Assembly: GCF_002925905.1 (NCBI RefSeq)
Contig: NZ_PRDB01000001.1
Location: 62,001-126,000, forward strand
DNA: 64,000 bases
Direction of reading: 5' to 3'
From: Klebsiella michiganensis
GTDB taxonomy: Bacteria; Pseudomonadota; Gammaproteobacteria; Enterobacterales; Enterobacteriaceae
Part shown: positions 39,692-50,973 of the stretch, in pieces
Layout of the letters: the number at the start of each line of letters is the position of its first letter
Numbering within the stretch: the first letter of the stretch is position 1
Made by a program: the position numbers and the translations under genes
Notes under the pieces: generated by a model
Told to the model about the DNA's origin: nothing
Seen by the model: the letters and a program-made list of their open reading frames with translations, nothing else
The model's database searches: none

Positions 39692-40951
39692 TCAGAAGGA
39701 ATAGTTCTTATCCAATATCCGGCAGGTTAAAAATGCCCCTGCGGCGCACAGCAGCGTGGGGGCCAGATAGCTGTGATCCATGTGGGTGAACTCCATCACC
39801 AGCGCGACCGCCGTTAGCGGCATCTGCATGGATGCGGCGAGAAACGCCGCCGCGCCGACGAGAGCAAAACTGCCGTAATCTCCGCCGGGAAGCAGCTGTT
39901 GCCAGAGCATACACAGCAGCAGGCTGGTCAGGCCGCCGACCGCCAGCCCCGGCGTCAGCAGGCCGCCCTCCGCGCCGCCGCGCAGCACCGCCAGAATCAC
40001 CACCATTTTCAGCGCCAGCAGCATCGCCGCCCTGGGGAAACCCAGTTCATCGCTGAGAGCCAGCTGCATAGGCCCTTTACCGTTTCCCGGAAGCTGGGGG
40101 AAATAGAGGCTGAGGACGGCAAGCAGGGAAAACGCCAGCAGACAGAAAACCGGCATCTGCCAGTTGCTTCGAACGCGCGAGCGGGCCGTGCTGGTCGCTT
40201 TGCGAAAGAGCCAGGCCCCGGCGCCAAGAATGGGGCCGGCGATAATCGCCCACCAGAGAAATGAATGCGGCAGGATGTCGGAAGTAAAATGGTATTGCGA
40301 TTCCTCGCCTAACCCGAGCGTTGCCGTCCACGCGGCAATCGCCGAGGTGATAATCGCCGCCAGCGTTTTTTCCCAGCTAAACGACAGCAGCATTACCTCA
40401 AGGCTGAATAACGCACCGGCCAGCGGAACGTTATACACCGCCGCCAGGCCCGCACCGGCGCCGCAGGCAACCAGCGTTCGGGTTTCATCCGCCAGCAGTC
40501 CCAGCTTACGCGCCACCATCCCTGCCCCCAGCGCGCCCATTTCCCGCGGAGCGACTTCGCGGCCAAGCGGAGAGCCCAGCGCCACGGTGACGATCTGCAA
40601 CAGGGCATGAATCGTTGTAGTACCCGCAGGCATTGCCACCGAAGGATTTGCCACCGCTGACGCTATTGAGACTCGCTTCTGCCCATAGCGCCCAAGGAGC
40701 CACCAGCCGAATCCTGCGATGGCTCCCCCCGCGACGATTGCCGAGAGGCGACGAGGCCAGGATGAATCCGTGACGCCCTGTAGAAATGACTCCGCGCTCA
40801 CGATCTGCCCGGGGCTGTAGCCAAAGGCCAGGTGCTGAATCGCGTGTAAAATCAGCGCCAGAACCATGCCTGAGATGCCGGCAAGTAGCCCCGTCAGCAC
40901 AACGGCAATCAGGCGGGTGAGATAGTTTTTATTGCCAGCTGCTGCAGTCAT
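39692..40951 (-). CDS. ClC-family anion channel/antiporter with atypical selectivity filter
   Basis: Inner-membrane ClC protein of 419 residues with the two-fold ClC helix pattern. Seen: SPLGREVAPREMGALGAGMV, which keeps the gating-glutamate position (GRE) but has VAP instead of GPT; AVYNVPLAGALFSLEVM; and RGGAEGGLLTPGLAVGG in place of the usual GIFAP. The chloride-selectivity GSGIP is replaced by SVAMP. This departs from ClcA/ClcB, and the transported ion cannot be assumed to be chloride. The ATG at 40951 is preferred; a TTG at 41005 would add 18 residues. E. coli K-12 has no ClC gene between yicC and yicG. Divergent from yicG. Confidence 0.88.
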   Translation of the reverse strand: MTAAAGNKNYLTRLIAVVLTGLLAGISGMVLALILHAIQHLAFGYSPGQIVSAESFLQGVTDSSWPRRLSAIVAGGAIAGFGWWLLGRYGQKRVSIASAVANPSVAMPAGTTTIHALLQIVTVALGSPLGREVAPREMGALGAGMVARKLGLLADETRTLVACGAGAGLAAVYNVPLAGALFSLEVMLLSFSWEKTLAAIITSAIAAWTATLGLGEESQYHFTSDILPHSFLWWAIIAGPILGAGAWLFRKATSTARSRVRSNWQMPVFCLLAFSLLAVLSLYFPQLPGNGKGPMQLALSDELGFPRAAMLLALKMVVILAVLRGGAEGGLLTPGLAVGGLTSLLLCMLWQQLLPGGDYGSFALVGAAAFLAASMQMPLTAVALVMEFTHMDHSYLAPTLLCAAGAFLTCRILDKNYSF

Positions 40952-41225
40952 TTTCTCAGGCCCTGAAGGAGGAAAATAAAAGGATAAAGGTCGAGAGTTA
41001 AACAACAGGTATTCATCGCGTTTTCAATATCGATACGCATCGACGGCTTTCACATTACTTTTTATAATCACTAAAAATGAATAAATGACAAAGGAACCGT
41101 TAAATTCAGCCGATTTAAACCTATCATGCATTAGTTTAATCAGGTTAAATTCATTCGCTTTAGAAAATCTCAATCGTGATCTTGCGCACAAATCGTTAAC
41201 CTTCCGCCATCACCGTGGGGGATTT

Positions 41226-41843
41226 ATGCTGCTTCATATTCTTTATCTGATTGGGATTACTGCGGAAGCCATGACCGGCGCGCTGGCTGCCGGGCGCCGC
41301 CGTATGGATACGTTTGGCGTCATTATCATTGCCACCGCGACGGCCCTCGGAGGCGGTTCAGTGCGCGATATTCTGCTCGGCCACTATCCTCTGGGCTGGG
41401 TGCAGCACCCCGAGTACGTCATTATTGTCGCCATTGCTGCGGTCCTGACCACGATTGCCGCGCCGGTGATGCCGCATCTGCGCCGTCTGTTTCTGGTGCT
41501 TGATGCGCTCGGCCTGATCGTGTTCTCTATCATTGGCGCCCAGATCGCGCTGGATATGGGCCAGGGCCCGGTCATCGCCTCCATTGCCGCCGTCATCACC
41601 GGCGTTTTTGGCGGCGTGCTGCGCGATATGTTCTGCAAGCGTATCCCGCTGGTGTTCCAGAAAGAGCTTTACGCCGGGGTGTCATTCGCCGCCGCGATTT
41701 TATACATCGCGCTTCAGCATTACGTCAGCAACCACGATGTGGTGGTGATCTCTACCCTGCTGTTCGGCTTTACCGCCCGCATGCTGGCGCTGCGCTGGAA
41801 GCTGGGCCTGCCGGTATTTAACTACAACCATAGCGCACATTAA
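41226..41843 (+). CDS. yicG: YicG/TRIC-like membrane protein (UPF0126)
   Basis: A 205-residue inner-membrane protein of the UPF0126/TRIC family: a duplicated three-helix unit with the two glycine motifs [15 protein letters not shown] at about 39-53 and [14 protein letters not shown] at about 124-137, plus a seventh helix. Homologues in other bacteria form trimeric cation channels; a glycine-uptake role has been suggested for YicG-type proteins. The start at 41226 gives [19 protein letters not shown], as in E. coli; the frame extends 47 residues upstream through an AT-rich promoter region and is not used there. The gap 40952-41225 holds the divergent promoters. Confidence 0.92.
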   Translation: MLLHILYLIGITAEAMTGALAAGRRRMDTFGVIIIATATALGGGSVRDILLGHYPLGWVQHPEYVIIVAIAAVLTTIAAPVMPHLRRLFLVLDALGLIVFSIIGAQIALDMGQGPVIASIAAVITGVFGGVLRDMFCKRIPLVFQKELYAGVSFAAAILYIALQHYVSNHDVVVISTLLFGFTARMLALRWKLGLPVFNYNHSAH

Positions 41844-41848
41844 TGCTT

Positions 41849-44406
<2,558 letters not shown>

Positions 44407-44460
44407 ACCCACATTCAGTATCATGCCCAGTCATTTCTTCACCTGTGGAGCATTTTAAGT

Positions 44461-44736
44461 ATGGCACGCGTAACTGTTCAGGACGCTGTAGAGAAAATTG
44501 GTAACCGTTTTGACCTGGTACTGGTCGCCGCGCGTCGCGCTCGTCAGATGCAGGTAGGCGGAAAGGATCCGCTGGTACCGGAAGAAAACGATAAAACTAC
44601 CGTTATCGCACTGCGCGAAATCGAAGAAGGTCTGATCAACAACAAGATCCTCGACGTTCGTGAGCGCCAGGAACAGCAAGAGCAGGAAGCCGCTGAATTA
44701 CAAGCCGTTACCGCTATTGCTGAAGGTCGTCGTTAA
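44461..44736 (+). CDS. rpoZ: RNA polymerase omega subunit
   Basis: A 91-residue subunit that stabilises beta' and is needed for the ppGpp site 1. It starts [20 protein letters not shown] and contains [20 protein letters not shown], identical or nearly so to E. coli. It lies 54 bp after gmk and 18 bp before spoT; linking the ppGpp target and the ppGpp hydrolase in one operon is the usual enterobacterial arrangement. Confidence 0.98.
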   Translation: MARVTVQDAVEKIGNRFDLVLVAARRARQMQVGGKDPLVPEENDKTTVIALREIEEGLINNKILDVRERQEQQEQEAAELQAVTAIAEGRR

Positions 44737-44754
44737 TCACACTGCGGGTCGCCC

Positions 44755-46875
44755 TTGTATCTGTTTGAAAGCCTGAATCAGCTGATTCAAAACTACCTGC
44801 CCGAAGAGCAAATTAAACGTCTTCGGCAGGCTTATCTCGTTGCACGTGACGCTCACGAGGGCCAGACACGTTCAAGCGGTGAACCCTATATCACGCACCC
44901 GGTAGCGGTAGCCTGTATCCTGGCCGAGATGAAACTCGACCATGAAACGCTAATGGCCGCTCTGCTGCACGACGTGATAGAAGATACCCCCGCCACCTAC
45001 CAGGACATGGAGCAGCTTTTCGGTAAAAGCGTTGCTGAACTGGTAGAGGGGGTGTCAAAACTTGATAAGCTTAAGTTTCGCGACAAGAAAGAGGCCCAGG
45101 CTGAAAACTTTCGCAAAATGATTATGGCGATGGTGCAGGATATCCGCGTCATCCTTATCAAGCTCGCTGACCGCACCCATAACATGCGCACGCTGGGCTC
45201 ATTGCGCCCGGACAAGCGCCGCCGCATCGCCCGCGAAACGCTGGAAATCTACAGCCCTCTGGCGCACCGTTTAGGTATCCATCACATCAAAACCGAGCTC
45301 GAAGAGCTGGGCTTTGAGGCGCTGTATCCTAACCGCTACCGCGTCATTAAAGAGGTGGTTAAAGCGGCGCGCGGCAACCGTAAGGAGATGATTCAAAAGA
45401 TCCTCTCCGAAATCGAAGGGCGCCTGCAGGAAGCGGGAATTCCCTGTCGCGTTAGCGGTCGCGAAAAGCATTTGTACTCCATCTACTGCAAGATGGTGCT
45501 CAAAGAGCAGCGCTTTCACTCGATTATGGATATCTACGCTTTCCGCGTGATTGTCCATGATTCCGACACCTGCTACCGCGTGCTTGGCCAGATGCACAGC
45601 CTTTACAAGCCGCGTCCGGGTCGCGTCAAAGACTATATTGCCATTCCAAAGGCGAACGGCTATCAATCTTTGCACACCTCGATGATCGGCCCGCACGGCG
45701 TCCCGGTTGAGGTACAAATTCGTACCGAAGACATGGACCAGATGGCGGAAATGGGGGTGGCGGCGCACTGGGCTTATAAAGAGCACGGCGGCGAGAGCAG
45801 CACCACGGCGCAAATCCGCGCCCAGCGCTGGATGCAGAGCCTGCTGGAGCTCCAGCAGAGCGCCGGTAGTTCATTTGAATTTATTGAGAGCGTGAAATCC
45901 GATCTGTTCCCGGATGAAATTTACGTTTTCACCCCGGAAGGGCGCATTGTCGAACTGCCCGCCGGCGCGACGCCGGTGGATTTCGCCTACGCGGTGCATA
46001 CCGACATCGGCCATGCCTGCGTCGGCGCCCGCGTCGACCGCCAGCCGTATCCGCTGTCGCAGTCGCTCTCCAGCGGCCAGACGGTGGAAATCATCACCGC
46101 GCCGGGCGCACGTCCGAACGCCGCATGGCTGAACTTTGTCGTCAGCTCGAAAGCGCGCGCCAAAATTCGCCAGCTGCTGAAAAACCTTAAGCGCGACGAC
46201 TCCGTAAGCCTCGGGCGCCGCCTGCTCAATCACGCCCTCGGCGGTAGCCGCAAGCTGGCCGAGATCCCGCCCGAGAACATTCAGCGTGAACTTGAGCGCA
46301 TGAAGCTGACCACGCTTGACGATCTGCTGGCCGAAATCGGCCTCGGCAACGCCATGAGCGTCGTGGTAGCAAAAAACCTGCAGCAGGGTGAAACCACCGC
46401 CGTGCCTGTACAGCCAGCGCCTGTCGGCCATAATCATCTGCCGATTAAAGGCGCGGATGGCGTGCTGATCACCTTCGCCAAATGCTGCCGTCCGATCCCC
46501 GGTGACCCGATTATCGCGCACGTCAGCCCGGGCAAAGGCCTGGTTATTCACCATGAGTCCTGTCGTAACATTCGCGGCTATCAGAAAGAGCCGGAGAAAT
46601 TTATGGCGGTCGAGTGGGACAAAGAGACGGCGCAGGAATTTATCACCGAAATCAAGGTGGATATGTTCAACCATCAGGGTGCCCTGGCGAATCTTACCGC
46701 GGCGATCAACACCGCTTCTTCCAATATTCAAAGCCTGAATACGGAAGAGAAAGATGGCCGCGTTTACAGCGCCTTTATTCGCCTTACCGCGCGCGACCGC
46801 GTGCATCTGGCGAATATCATGCGCAAAATTCGCGTCATGCCGGATGTAATAAAAGTCACCCGTAACCGAAACTAG
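44755..46875 (+). CDS. spoT: Bifunctional (p)ppGpp synthetase II / ppGpp hydrolase
   Basis: Makes and mainly degrades (p)ppGpp in response to carbon, fatty-acid and iron starvation. It has 706 residues (E. coli 702). HD hydrolase domain about 20-160 (ALLHDVIEDTPATY with the His-Asp pair at about 72); synthetase domain about 220-345 (GREKHLYSIYCKM, IAIPKANGYQSLHTSMIG); TGS about 385-445 (IYVFTPEGRIVELPAGATPV); zinc-finger/helical region with KCCRPIPGDPIIAHV; ACT at the C terminus. The start is TTG at 44755, as in E. coli. A repeat element separates it from trmH. Confidence 0.97.
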   Translation: MYLFESLNQLIQNYLPEEQIKRLRQAYLVARDAHEGQTRSSGEPYITHPVAVACILAEMKLDHETLMAALLHDVIEDTPATYQDMEQLFGKSVAELVEGVSKLDKLKFRDKKEAQAENFRKMIMAMVQDIRVILIKLADRTHNMRTLGSLRPDKRRRIARETLEIYSPLAHRLGIHHIKTELEELGFEALYPNRYRVIKEVVKAARGNRKEMIQKILSEIEGRLQEAGIPCRVSGREKHLYSIYCKMVLKEQRFHSIMDIYAFRVIVHDSDTCYRVLGQMHSLYKPRPGRVKDYIAIPKANGYQSLHTSMIGPHGVPVEVQIRTEDMDQMAEMGVAAHWAYKEHGGESSTTAQIRAQRWMQSLLELQQSAGSSFEFIESVKSDLFPDEIYVFTPEGRIVELPAGATPVDFAYAVHTDIGHACVGARVDRQPYPLSQSLSSGQTVEIITAPGARPNAAWLNFVVSSKARAKIRQLLKNLKRDDSVSLGRRLLNHALGGSRKLAEIPPENIQRELERMKLTTLDDLLAEIGLGNAMSVVVAKNLQQGETTAVPVQPAPVGHNHLPIKGADGVLITFAKCCRPIPGDPIIAHVSPGKGLVIHHESCRNIRGYQKEPEKFMAVEWDKETAQEFITEIKVDMFNHQGALANLTAAINTASSNIQSLNTEEKDGRVYSAFIRLTARDRVHLANIMRKIRVMPDVIKVTRNRN

Positions 46876-46882
46876 CTCTTCC

Positions 46883-47035
46883 ACAAAATCATTCGAATTG
46901 CGTCAAGGCGGCAAGCGAATGACAAATCTGCCGGGAGCAGATTTGAACGCTGCTTACAGCGGCCCCGTAAAGGGCAAGGCCCAGGAATGGGCCGCGTATT
47001 CCGCAGCGATTAAAGAGTCATTCGAAGGATGGAAG
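46883..47035. repeat. ERIC-like composite repeat between spoT and trmH
   Basis: About 150 bp bounded by complementary ends (aaaatcattcgaattgcgtc and agagtcattcgaaggatgga share the tcattcga core) and containing gtcaaggcggcaagcgaatg, as in the hldD-waaF ERIC. The middle differs: nested hairpins caaatctgccgggagcagatttg, gctgcttacagcggc and ggcccaggaatgggcc. In E. coli the spoT-trmH gap is only a few bases. The element is transcribed with the operon and ends five bases before the trmH ATG, supplying its ribosome binding site (gaagg). Confidence 0.78.
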
Positions 47036-47039
47036 TATC

Positions 47040-47729
47040 ATGAATTTACAGCGTTATGCGCGTATCTGCGAGATGCTCGCCAGGCGCCAGCCTGACCTGA
47101 CAGTCTGCATGGAGCAGGTCCATAAGCCTCATAACGTCTCTGCGGTCATTCGTACCGCAGACGCCGTTGGCGTGCATGAAGTGCACGCCATCTGGCCAGG
47201 TAGCCGTATGCGTACCATGGCCTCCGCGGCCGCCGGCAGCAATAGCTGGGTGCAGGTCAAAACCCACCGTACTATTGGCGAGGCCGTCACCCATTTAAAA
47301 GGCCAGGGCATGCAGATCCTGGCGACCCATCTCTCTGATAACGCCGTCGATTTCCGTGAAATCGACTATACCCGTCCCACCTGTATCCTGATGGGGCAGG
47401 AGAAAACCGGCATTACGCAGGAAGCGTTAGACCTGGCGGACCAGGACATCATCATTCCGATGATTGGCATGGTGCAGTCGCTGAACGTTTCCGTCGCCTC
47501 AGCGCTTATCCTCTACGAAGCCCAGCGCCAGCGGCAGAACGCCGGCATGTACCGGCGCGAGAACAGTATGCTGCCGGAAGAAGACCAGCAGCGCCTGCTG
47601 TTTGAAGGCGGCTATCCGGTGCTGGCGAAGGTCGCTAAACGCAAGGGACTTCCCTACCCCCACGTCAACGAGCAGGGCGAAGTCGAAGCCGATGCCGCGT
47701 GGTGGGCCACCATGCAGGCGGCGAAGTAA
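47040..47729 (+). CDS. trmH: tRNA (guanosine-2'-O-)-methyltransferase
   Basis: SPOUT methyltransferase that forms Gm18 in tRNA (229 residues). Motifs: QPDLTVCMEQVHKPHNVSAV at about 18-37 with the N-H-V-type contact, CILMGQEKTGITQEAL at about 116-131, and MVQSLNVSVASALILYEAQR at about 143-162 forming the knot. The start ATG at 47040 (MNLQRYARICEMLARRQPDL) follows the repeat's GAAGG. The stop lies two bases before the recG ATG. Confidence 0.96.
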   Translation: MNLQRYARICEMLARRQPDLTVCMEQVHKPHNVSAVIRTADAVGVHEVHAIWPGSRMRTMASAAAGSNSWVQVKTHRTIGEAVTHLKGQGMQILATHLSDNAVDFREIDYTRPTCILMGQEKTGITQEALDLADQDIIIPMIGMVQSLNVSVASALILYEAQRQRQNAGMYRRENSMLPEEDQQRLLFEGGYPVLAKVAKRKGLPYPHVNEQGEVEADAAWWATMQAAK

Positions 47730-47731
47730 TC

Positions 47732-49813
47732 ATGCAGGGCCGTCTGCTGGATGCGGTGCCGCTCAACTCCCTGACGGGCGTTGGCGCGGCCCAGAGCAGT
47801 AAGCTGGCAAAAATCGGCCTGCATACGGTACAGGATCTGCTTCTGCACCTGCCGCTACGCTACGAAGACCGCACCCATCTGTATCACATCGGCGAACTGC
47901 TGCCCGGCGTTTACGCCACCGTTGAAGGCGAAGTCCTCAACTGCAACATCACTTTCGGCGGCCGCCGGATGATGACCTGCCAGATAAGCGACGGCTCCGG
48001 CATCCTCACCATGCGCTTTTTTAACTTCAGCGCGGCGATGAAAAATAGCCTGGCAACCGGGCGCCGCGTGCTGGCCTACGGTGAGGCGAAGCGCGGTAAG
48101 CACGGGGCGGAGATGATCCATCCGGAATATCGGGTTCAGGGCGACATGAGTACCCCTGATTTACAGGAAACGCTGACCCCGGTATATCCCACCACTGAAG
48201 GCATCAAGCAGGCTACGCTGCGTAAGCTCACCGACCAGGCGCTGGAGCTGCTTGAAACCTGCGCGATCGCCGAGCTGCTGCCGCCTGAGCTGGCGCAGGG
48301 GATGATGAGCCTGCCGGACGCCTTGCGCACGCTGCATCGCCCGCCGCCCACGTTACAGCTTAGCGAGCTGGAAAGCGGCAAACATCCGGCTCAGCGGCGC
48401 TTAATCCTGGAAGAGCTGCTGGCGCATAACCTCAGCATGCTGGCGCTGCGGGCAGGCGCCCAGCGCTACCACGCCCTCGCGCTCAGCGCTAACGACACGC
48501 TAAAAGATAAACTGCTGGCCTCCCTCCCCTTTACGCCGACCGGCGCGCAGGCGCGCGTCACGGCTGAAATCGAGCGCGATATGGCGCTGGACGTGCCGAT
48601 GATGCGTCTGGTGCAGGGGGACGTGGGCTCCGGTAAAACCCTGGTCGCCGCGCTTGCCGCCCTGCGCGCCATCGCCCACGGCAAACAGGTAGCGCTGATG
48701 GCGCCGACCGAGCTGCTGGCTGAACAGCACGCCAATAACTTCCGCAGCTGGTTCGAACCGCTGGGCATTGAGGTGGGCTGGCTGGCTGGCAAACAAAAAG
48801 GCAAAGCGCGCCTGGCGCAGCAGGAGGCTATCGCCAGCGGACAGGTACAGATGATTGTCGGCACCCACGCCATCTTTCAGGAGCAGGTCCAGTTTAACGG
48901 CCTCGCGTTGGTGATTATCGACGAGCAGCACCGTTTTGGCGTCCATCAGCGGCTGGCGCTGTGGGAGAAAGGGCAACAGCAGGGATTTCACCCGCACCAG
49001 CTGATTATGACCGCCACGCCGATTCCGCGCACCCTGGCGATGACCGCGTATGCCGACCTCGACACCTCGGTCATCGATGAACTGCCGCCGGGCCGAACGC
49101 CGGTTACGACGGTGGCCATTCCGGATACGCGACGCAGCGATATTATTGACCGCGTACGTCACGCCTGCACTCACGAAGGTCGCCAGGCCTACTGGGTTTG
49201 TACGCTGATTGAAGAGTCGGATCTGCTGGAAGCTCAGGCGGCGGAAGCCACCTGGGAAGAGCTGAAGCTCGCGCTGCCGGAGCTGAATATCGGCCTGGTG
49301 CACGGGCGTATGAAATCCGCCGAGAAGCAGGCGGTAATGAGCGCGTTCAAGCAGGGCGAGCTGCATCTGCTGGTCGCCACCACGGTGATTGAAGTCGGCG
49401 TGGACGTGCCCAACTCTAGCCTGATGATCATCGAAAACCCGGAGCGTCTGGGGCTGGCGCAGCTGCACCAGCTCCGAGGGCGCGTCGGGCGCGGTGCGGT
49501 AGCCTCCCACTGCGTGCTGCTCTATAAATCGCCGCTGTCAAAAACCGCCCAGAAGCGCCTGCAGGTTCTGCGCGATAGCAATGACGGTTTCGTCATCGCC
49601 CAAAAAGACCTGGAAATTCGCGGCCCCGGCGAGCTGCTCGGCACCCGTCAGACCGGCAACGCTGAATTTAAAGTCGCGGACTTATTGCGCGATCAGGCTA
49701 TGATCCCGGAAGTTCAGCGCATCGCCCGCCATATTCACGAACGCTATCCCCAGCAGGCACAGGCGCTGATAGAGCGCTGGATGCCGGAAACCGAACGCTA
49801 TTCCAACGCGTAG
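47732..49813 (+). CDS. recG: ATP-dependent DNA helicase RecG
   Basis: Superfamily 2 translocase that remodels stalled replication forks and Holliday junctions. With the ATG at 47732 (MQGRLLDAVPLNSLTGVGAA) it has 693 residues, as in E. coli. Wedge domain at about 60-150; Walker A GDVGSGKTLVAALAALRA at about 293; Walker B DEQH in LALVIIDEQHRFGVHQR at about 390; motif III MTATPIPRTLAMT; motif VI LHQLRGRVGRG at about 580; the C terminus ends ERYSNA. Last gene of the gmk-spoT unit in E. coli; here glpX follows after only 53 bp. Confidence 0.97.
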   Translation: MQGRLLDAVPLNSLTGVGAAQSSKLAKIGLHTVQDLLLHLPLRYEDRTHLYHIGELLPGVYATVEGEVLNCNITFGGRRMMTCQISDGSGILTMRFFNFSAAMKNSLATGRRVLAYGEAKRGKHGAEMIHPEYRVQGDMSTPDLQETLTPVYPTTEGIKQATLRKLTDQALELLETCAIAELLPPELAQGMMSLPDALRTLHRPPPTLQLSELESGKHPAQRRLILEELLAHNLSMLALRAGAQRYHALALSANDTLKDKLLASLPFTPTGAQARVTAEIERDMALDVPMMRLVQGDVGSGKTLVAALAALRAIAHGKQVALMAPTELLAEQHANNFRSWFEPLGIEVGWLAGKQKGKARLAQQEAIASGQVQMIVGTHAIFQEQVQFNGLALVIIDEQHRFGVHQRLALWEKGQQQGFHPHQLIMTATPIPRTLAMTAYADLDTSVIDELPPGRTPVTTVAIPDTRRSDIIDRVRHACTHEGRQAYWVCTLIEESDLLEAQAAEATWEELKLALPELNIGLVHGRMKSAEKQAVMSAFKQGELHLLVATTVIEVGVDVPNSSLMIIENPERLGLAQLHQLRGRVGRGAVASHCVLLYKSPLSKTAQKRLQVLRDSNDGFVIAQKDLEIRGPGELLGTRQTGNAEFKVADLLRDQAMIPEVQRIARHIHERYPQQAQALIERWMPETERYSNA

Positions 49814-49866
49814 CGCGAACGTCATCTCGCCACGCTGCGCATAATTTTTATTCAGATGAGTGGATT
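49814..49866. other. recG-glpX rearrangement junction
   Basis: In E. coli recG is followed by the convergent gltS, and glpX by position follows glpK. Here the 53 bp between the recG stop and glpX ATG contain no hairpin terminator, no REP unit and no clear promoter, so transcripts from the gmk-recG unit should run into glpX. The last 15 bases (cagatgagtggatt) look like the native glpX leader. This marks one edge of the relocated block 49.8-61.3 kb. Confidence 0.75.
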
Positions 49867-50877
49867 ATGAAACGAGAACTGGCCATCGAATTTTCGCGCG
49901 TCACCGAAGCCGCCGCGCTGGCAGGCTACAAATGGTTAGGCCGCGGTGATAAAAATACCGCCGACGGCGCCGCCGTCAACGCCATGCGCATTATGCTCAA
50001 CCTGATCAACATCGACGGCACTATCGTGATTGGCGAAGGCGAAATCGACGAAGCGCCGATGCTGTACATTGGCGAGCGCGTCGGTACCGGCCACGGCGAT
50101 GCGGTAGATATCGCCGTCGATCCCATTGAAGGCACCCGCATGACGGCGATGGGCCAGGCGAACGCGCTGGCGGTCATGGCGGTAGGCGATAAGGGCTGTT
50201 TCCTGAATGCGCCAGATATGTACATGGAAAAGCTGATTGTCGGCCCGGGAGCGAAGGGCACCATCGATCTGAACCTGCCGCTGGCGGAGAACCTGCATAA
50301 CATCGCCCGCGCGCTGAATAAGCCGCTGAGTGAATTAACGGTCACCATCTTAGCCAAGCCGCGCCATGACGACGTCATTGTTGAGCTGCAAAAGCTGGGC
50401 GTGCGCGTGTTCGCCATCCCCGACGGCGACGTTGCCGCCTCTATTCTGACCTGCATGCCGGACAGCGAAGTTGACGTCATGTACGGTATCGGCGGCGCGC
50501 CGGAAGGCGTCGTTTCCGCTGCGGTGATCCGCGCGCTGGACGGCGATATGAACGGCCGTCTGCTGGCGCGTCACCACGTGAAGGGCGACAGCGAAGAGAA
50601 CCGCCGCATCGGCGAAAACGAGCTGGCACGCTGTCAGGCGATGGGCATTGAAGCAGGCAAAGTGCTGCGCCTGGACGATATGGCGCGCAGCGACAACGTG
50701 GTTTTCTCGGCAACCGGCATCACCAAGGGCGATCTGCTGGACGGTATCACCCGTAAAGGCAATATGGCCACCACCGAAACCCTGCTGATCCGCGGTAAAT
50801 CCCGCACTATCCGCCGTATTCAATCGATTCATTATCTCGATCGCAAAGACCCGGATATTCAGCTGCACATCCTGTAA
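49867..50877 (+). CDS. glpX: Class II fructose-1,6-bisphosphatase
   Basis: Metal-dependent phosphatase of gluconeogenesis (336 residues, as in E. coli). Motifs: KWLGRGDKNTADGAAVNAMR at about 23-42, IVIGEGEIDEAPMLYIGERV at about 55-74 (metal Glu/Asp), and DIAVDPIEGTRMTAMGQANA at about 84-103 (lithium-sensitive phosphatase signature); the catalytic region YGIGGAPEGVVSAAVIRALD is at about 207-226. Normally the third gene of the GlpR-controlled glpFKX operon. Here it is 9 kb upstream of glpFK and directly behind recG, so it is no longer under the glpF promoter. Confidence 0.97.
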   Translation: MKRELAIEFSRVTEAAALAGYKWLGRGDKNTADGAAVNAMRIMLNLINIDGTIVIGEGEIDEAPMLYIGERVGTGHGDAVDIAVDPIEGTRMTAMGQANALAVMAVGDKGCFLNAPDMYMEKLIVGPGAKGTIDLNLPLAENLHNIARALNKPLSELTVTILAKPRHDDVIVELQKLGVRVFAIPDGDVAASILTCMPDSEVDVMYGIGGAPEGVVSAAVIRALDGDMNGRLLARHHVKGDSEENRRIGENELARCQAMGIEAGKVLRLDDMARSDNVVFSATGITKGDLLDGITRKGNMATTETLLIRGKSRTIRRIQSIHYLDRKDPDIQLHIL

Positions 50878-50896
50878 AAACATTTGATCAATAGAG

Positions 50897-50922
50897 CTTT
50901 CCAGCCTTTTCGGGCTGGAAAT
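50897..50922 (+). terminator. Hairpin between glpX and fpr
   Basis: The inverted repeat tttccagccttttcgggctggaaa lies about 20 bp after the glpX stop. The following atctgctc is only weakly T-rich, so termination may be partial. The remaining 50 bp to fpr must hold the fpr promoter (SoxS/MarA dependent in E. coli). Confidence 0.6.
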
Positions 50923-50973
50923 CTGCTCTCGTCGCGGTGAAGATACGTTAACAGGATTGAGAGGAGAGTCGCT

